From an uncultured Ruminococcus sp. (GTDB taxonomy: Bacteria > Bacillota > Clostridia > Oscillospirales > Ruminococcaceae), in the NCBI GenBank assembly GCA_947173865.1, contig CAMWGS010000144.1:1-5565 (forward strand): DNA of 5,565 nucleotides. Direction: 5' to 3'. A model generated the notes under the pieces. It did no database searches. It saw only the letters and a list, made by a program, of their open reading frames with translations, and was not told the origin of the DNA. Below are positions 4,167 to 5,565 of the stretch, piece after piece (within the stretch, counting starts at the first letter, position 1; every line of letters starts with the position of its first letter). A program made the position numbers and the translations under genes.

Positions 4167-5546
4167 ATGGATAACAGAAACGAAAAAATGGCAGTTTTGC
4201 CTGTAAAGAAACTTATGCTTTCAATGGGAATACCAATGATAATCTCAATGGTTCTTCAGGCTGTCTATAACATTGTAGACAGTGCATTTGTGTCGAATAT
4301 GGCGGAGGAAGGTGAAGAAGCTCTCAACGCACTTACGCTTGCGTTTCCTTTACAGGTACTTATGATAGCAGTCGGAATAGGAACAGGAGTTGGTGCTAAT
4401 GTTCTTATTGCAAAAAGTCTCGGACAGAATAAAAGTGAAACTGCAAACAAAACCGCAGGAAATGCGATTTTTCTCGAAATTGTGATTTGCATAATTTTTA
4501 TGATATTCGGAATTTTTGGGGTGAAAACTTACATAAATTCTCAGACAGACAACAATGTAATTTCTGAAATGGGAATAGATTATTTAAGGATTTGCTGTCT
4601 TGTTTCATTTGGTATGTCATTGTTTGCCATATTTGAGAAAATGCTTCAAGCATCAGGACACTCAATATGCTCTACAATTGCACAAATTCTTGGTGTAATT
4701 ACAAACATAATACTTGACCCTGTTCTGATATACGGACTTTTCGGTTTTCCCGAAATGAAAGTAAAAGGTGCTGCATATGCTACTGTTATCGGACAGATTG
4801 TATCATTTATAACAGCACTGATTTTCCACCTTAAATTCAACAAGTCAATAAGAATAAAAATGTGCCATTTAAAACCCAATATCAGCATTATAAGCAGAAT
4901 TTACAGAATAGGATTTCCTGCAATAATTTCACAGGCTCTGATTTCGGTTATGACATACGGAATGAATCTTATTCTGAAAGATGTCAGCGAAAATATGGTA
5001 ACAGCTTATGGTCTTTACTATAAAATACAGCAGTTCCTGCTGTTTGCAGCGTTCGGAATGAGAGACGCAATTACTCCTATAACGGCGTTCAGTTACGGTA
5101 TGAAAAACAAACAGCGTATTAAAGATTGTGTTAAATTCGGTCAGCTGTTTACGGCAGTAATTATGATTGCAGGATTTATAATACTTGAATTATCAGCAGT
5201 ACCTTTTTCAAGAATTTTCGGTCTTTCGGGAGAAACGCAGACGCTTTGTGTAAGTGCAATTCATATAATATCGGCAGGTCTTGTATTTGCAGGAATAAAT
5301 ATTGCGTTTCAGGGAATTTTTCAGGCAATGGGAAGTGGAATAGGCTCGCTTATTGTTTCGGTATGCAGACAGCTATTGTTTATTTTCCCGTTTGCATTCG
5401 TTTTTGCTCATATTGCAAAATCAAACTATACATATAACCGGCTTTTATGGATAGTATTTCCAATAGCAGAAATACTGACTGCTGTTGTTGCTGTAATTAT
5501 TTACAAAAGGAACTTTTCAGAAGAAAAATTAAAATTTTCCGAGTGA
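4167..5546 (+). CDS. MATE-family multidrug efflux antiporter
   Basis: 459 residues, the standard MATE length, with about 12 membrane segments in two homologous halves (about 17-220 and 240-447). Family features are visible: GIPMIISMVLQAVYNIVD (21-38), GIGTGVGANVLIAKSLGQ (70-87), FEKMLQASG (156-164), NIILDPVLIYG (180-190) and GAAYATVIGQ (201-210). In the second half these are GFPAIISQALISVMTYGMN (249-267) and FQAMGSG (385-391). MATE proteins expel cationic drugs, dyes or toxic metabolites in exchange for Na+ or H+; the substrate is not readable here. It most resembles the MepA/DinF-like type found in Bacillota. GGAGG (4156-4160) lies 6 nt before the ATG. It is divergent from the araC-type gene. 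A leader hairpin and small ORF precede it, suggesting attenuation. A probable next gene starts 13 nt after the stop, so it may head an operon. Confidence 0.93.
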   Translation: MDNRNEKMAVLPVKKLMLSMGIPMIISMVLQAVYNIVDSAFVSNMAEEGEEALNALTLAFPLQVLMIAVGIGTGVGANVLIAKSLGQNKSETANKTAGNAIFLEIVICIIFMIFGIFGVKTYINSQTDNNVISEMGIDYLRICCLVSFGMSLFAIFEKMLQASGHSICSTIAQILGVITNIILDPVLIYGLFGFPEMKVKGAAYATVIGQIVSFITALIFHLKFNKSIRIKMCHLKPNISIISRIYRIGFPAIISQALISVMTYGMNLILKDVSENMVTAYGLYYKIQQFLLFAAFGMRDAITPITAFSYGMKNKQRIKDCVKFGQLFTAVIMIAGFIILELSAVPFSRIFGLSGETQTLCVSAIHIISAGLVFAGINIAFQGIFQAMGSGIGSLIVSVCRQLLFIFPFAFVFAHIAKSNYTYNRLLWIVFPIAEILTAVVAVIIYKRNFSEEKLKFSE

Positions 5547-5559
5547 AAGGACAGCGGTT

Positions 5560-5565
5560 ATGTGG
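5560..5565 (+). CDS. Start of a further gene downstream of MATE (cut by the window end)
   Basis: Only ATG TGG is visible. AAAGGA (5546-5551) starts within the MATE stop codon and lies 8 nt upstream of this ATG, a good ribosome binding site. A gene beginning here would be co-transcribed with the MATE gene. Nothing can be said about its product. Confidence 0.45.

Noticed and set aside
4265..4888. Minus-strand frames opposite the MATE gene
   Set aside because: They are complements of conserved MATE coding sequence, lack start signals and resemble no family I know.

Overview
The window is AT-rich (about one third G+C by eye) and uses Gram-positive style expression signals: GGAGG/AAAGGA ribosome binding sites and TTGACA-17-TATAAT promoters. 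A secreted protein ends in a type I dockerin. Together these point to an anaerobic, fibre-associated Bacillota of the Ruminococcus / Oscillospiraceae kind. The genus is an inference. There are no RNA genes, insertion sequences, phage genes or CRISPR arrays.

Layout, left to right. (1) Positions 7-1525, minus strand: a two-gene operon of a MarR-family repressor followed by a FUSC-family (fusaric acid resistance-like) membrane exporter. The genes are 4 nt apart. The operon has a near-consensus promoter (-35 at 1631-1636, -10 at 1608-1613) with a palindrome over the predicted start of transcription, which fits a self-repressed efflux operon. (2) Positions 1687-2763, minus strand: a secreted protein with a signal peptide, three tandem PepSY domains and a C-terminal dockerin, followed by an intrinsic terminator. 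The first two PepSY modules differ at only 2 of 237 bases, so the duplication is recent. (3) Positions 2764-2935: the promoter region of that gene, with a tandem 21-bp repeat against a weak -35 and a hairpin reaching into the ribosome binding site. (4) Positions 2936-3895, minus strand: an AraC-family regulator. (5) Positions 3896-4166: a divergent regulatory region with a promoter for each flanking gene. On the MATE side there is a terminator-like hairpin and an overlapping 19-codon leader ORF. (6) Positions 4167-5546, plus strand: a MATE-family multidrug/Na+ antiporter. A further gene probably starts at 5560 and is cut by the window end.

How the parts may work together (inference): two drug or toxic-compound exporters, each next to its own regulator, flank a secreted dockerin protein. 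The AraC protein is well placed to act on the dockerin gene through the 21-bp repeats and on the MATE gene across the divergent region. The MATE gene looks to be under a second, RNA-level control by transcription attenuation. The most notable items are this MATE leader (hairpin, U-tract and a possibly leaderless leader peptide ending in the MATE ribosome binding site) and the PepSY3-dockerin protein with its AraC-type promoter architecture.
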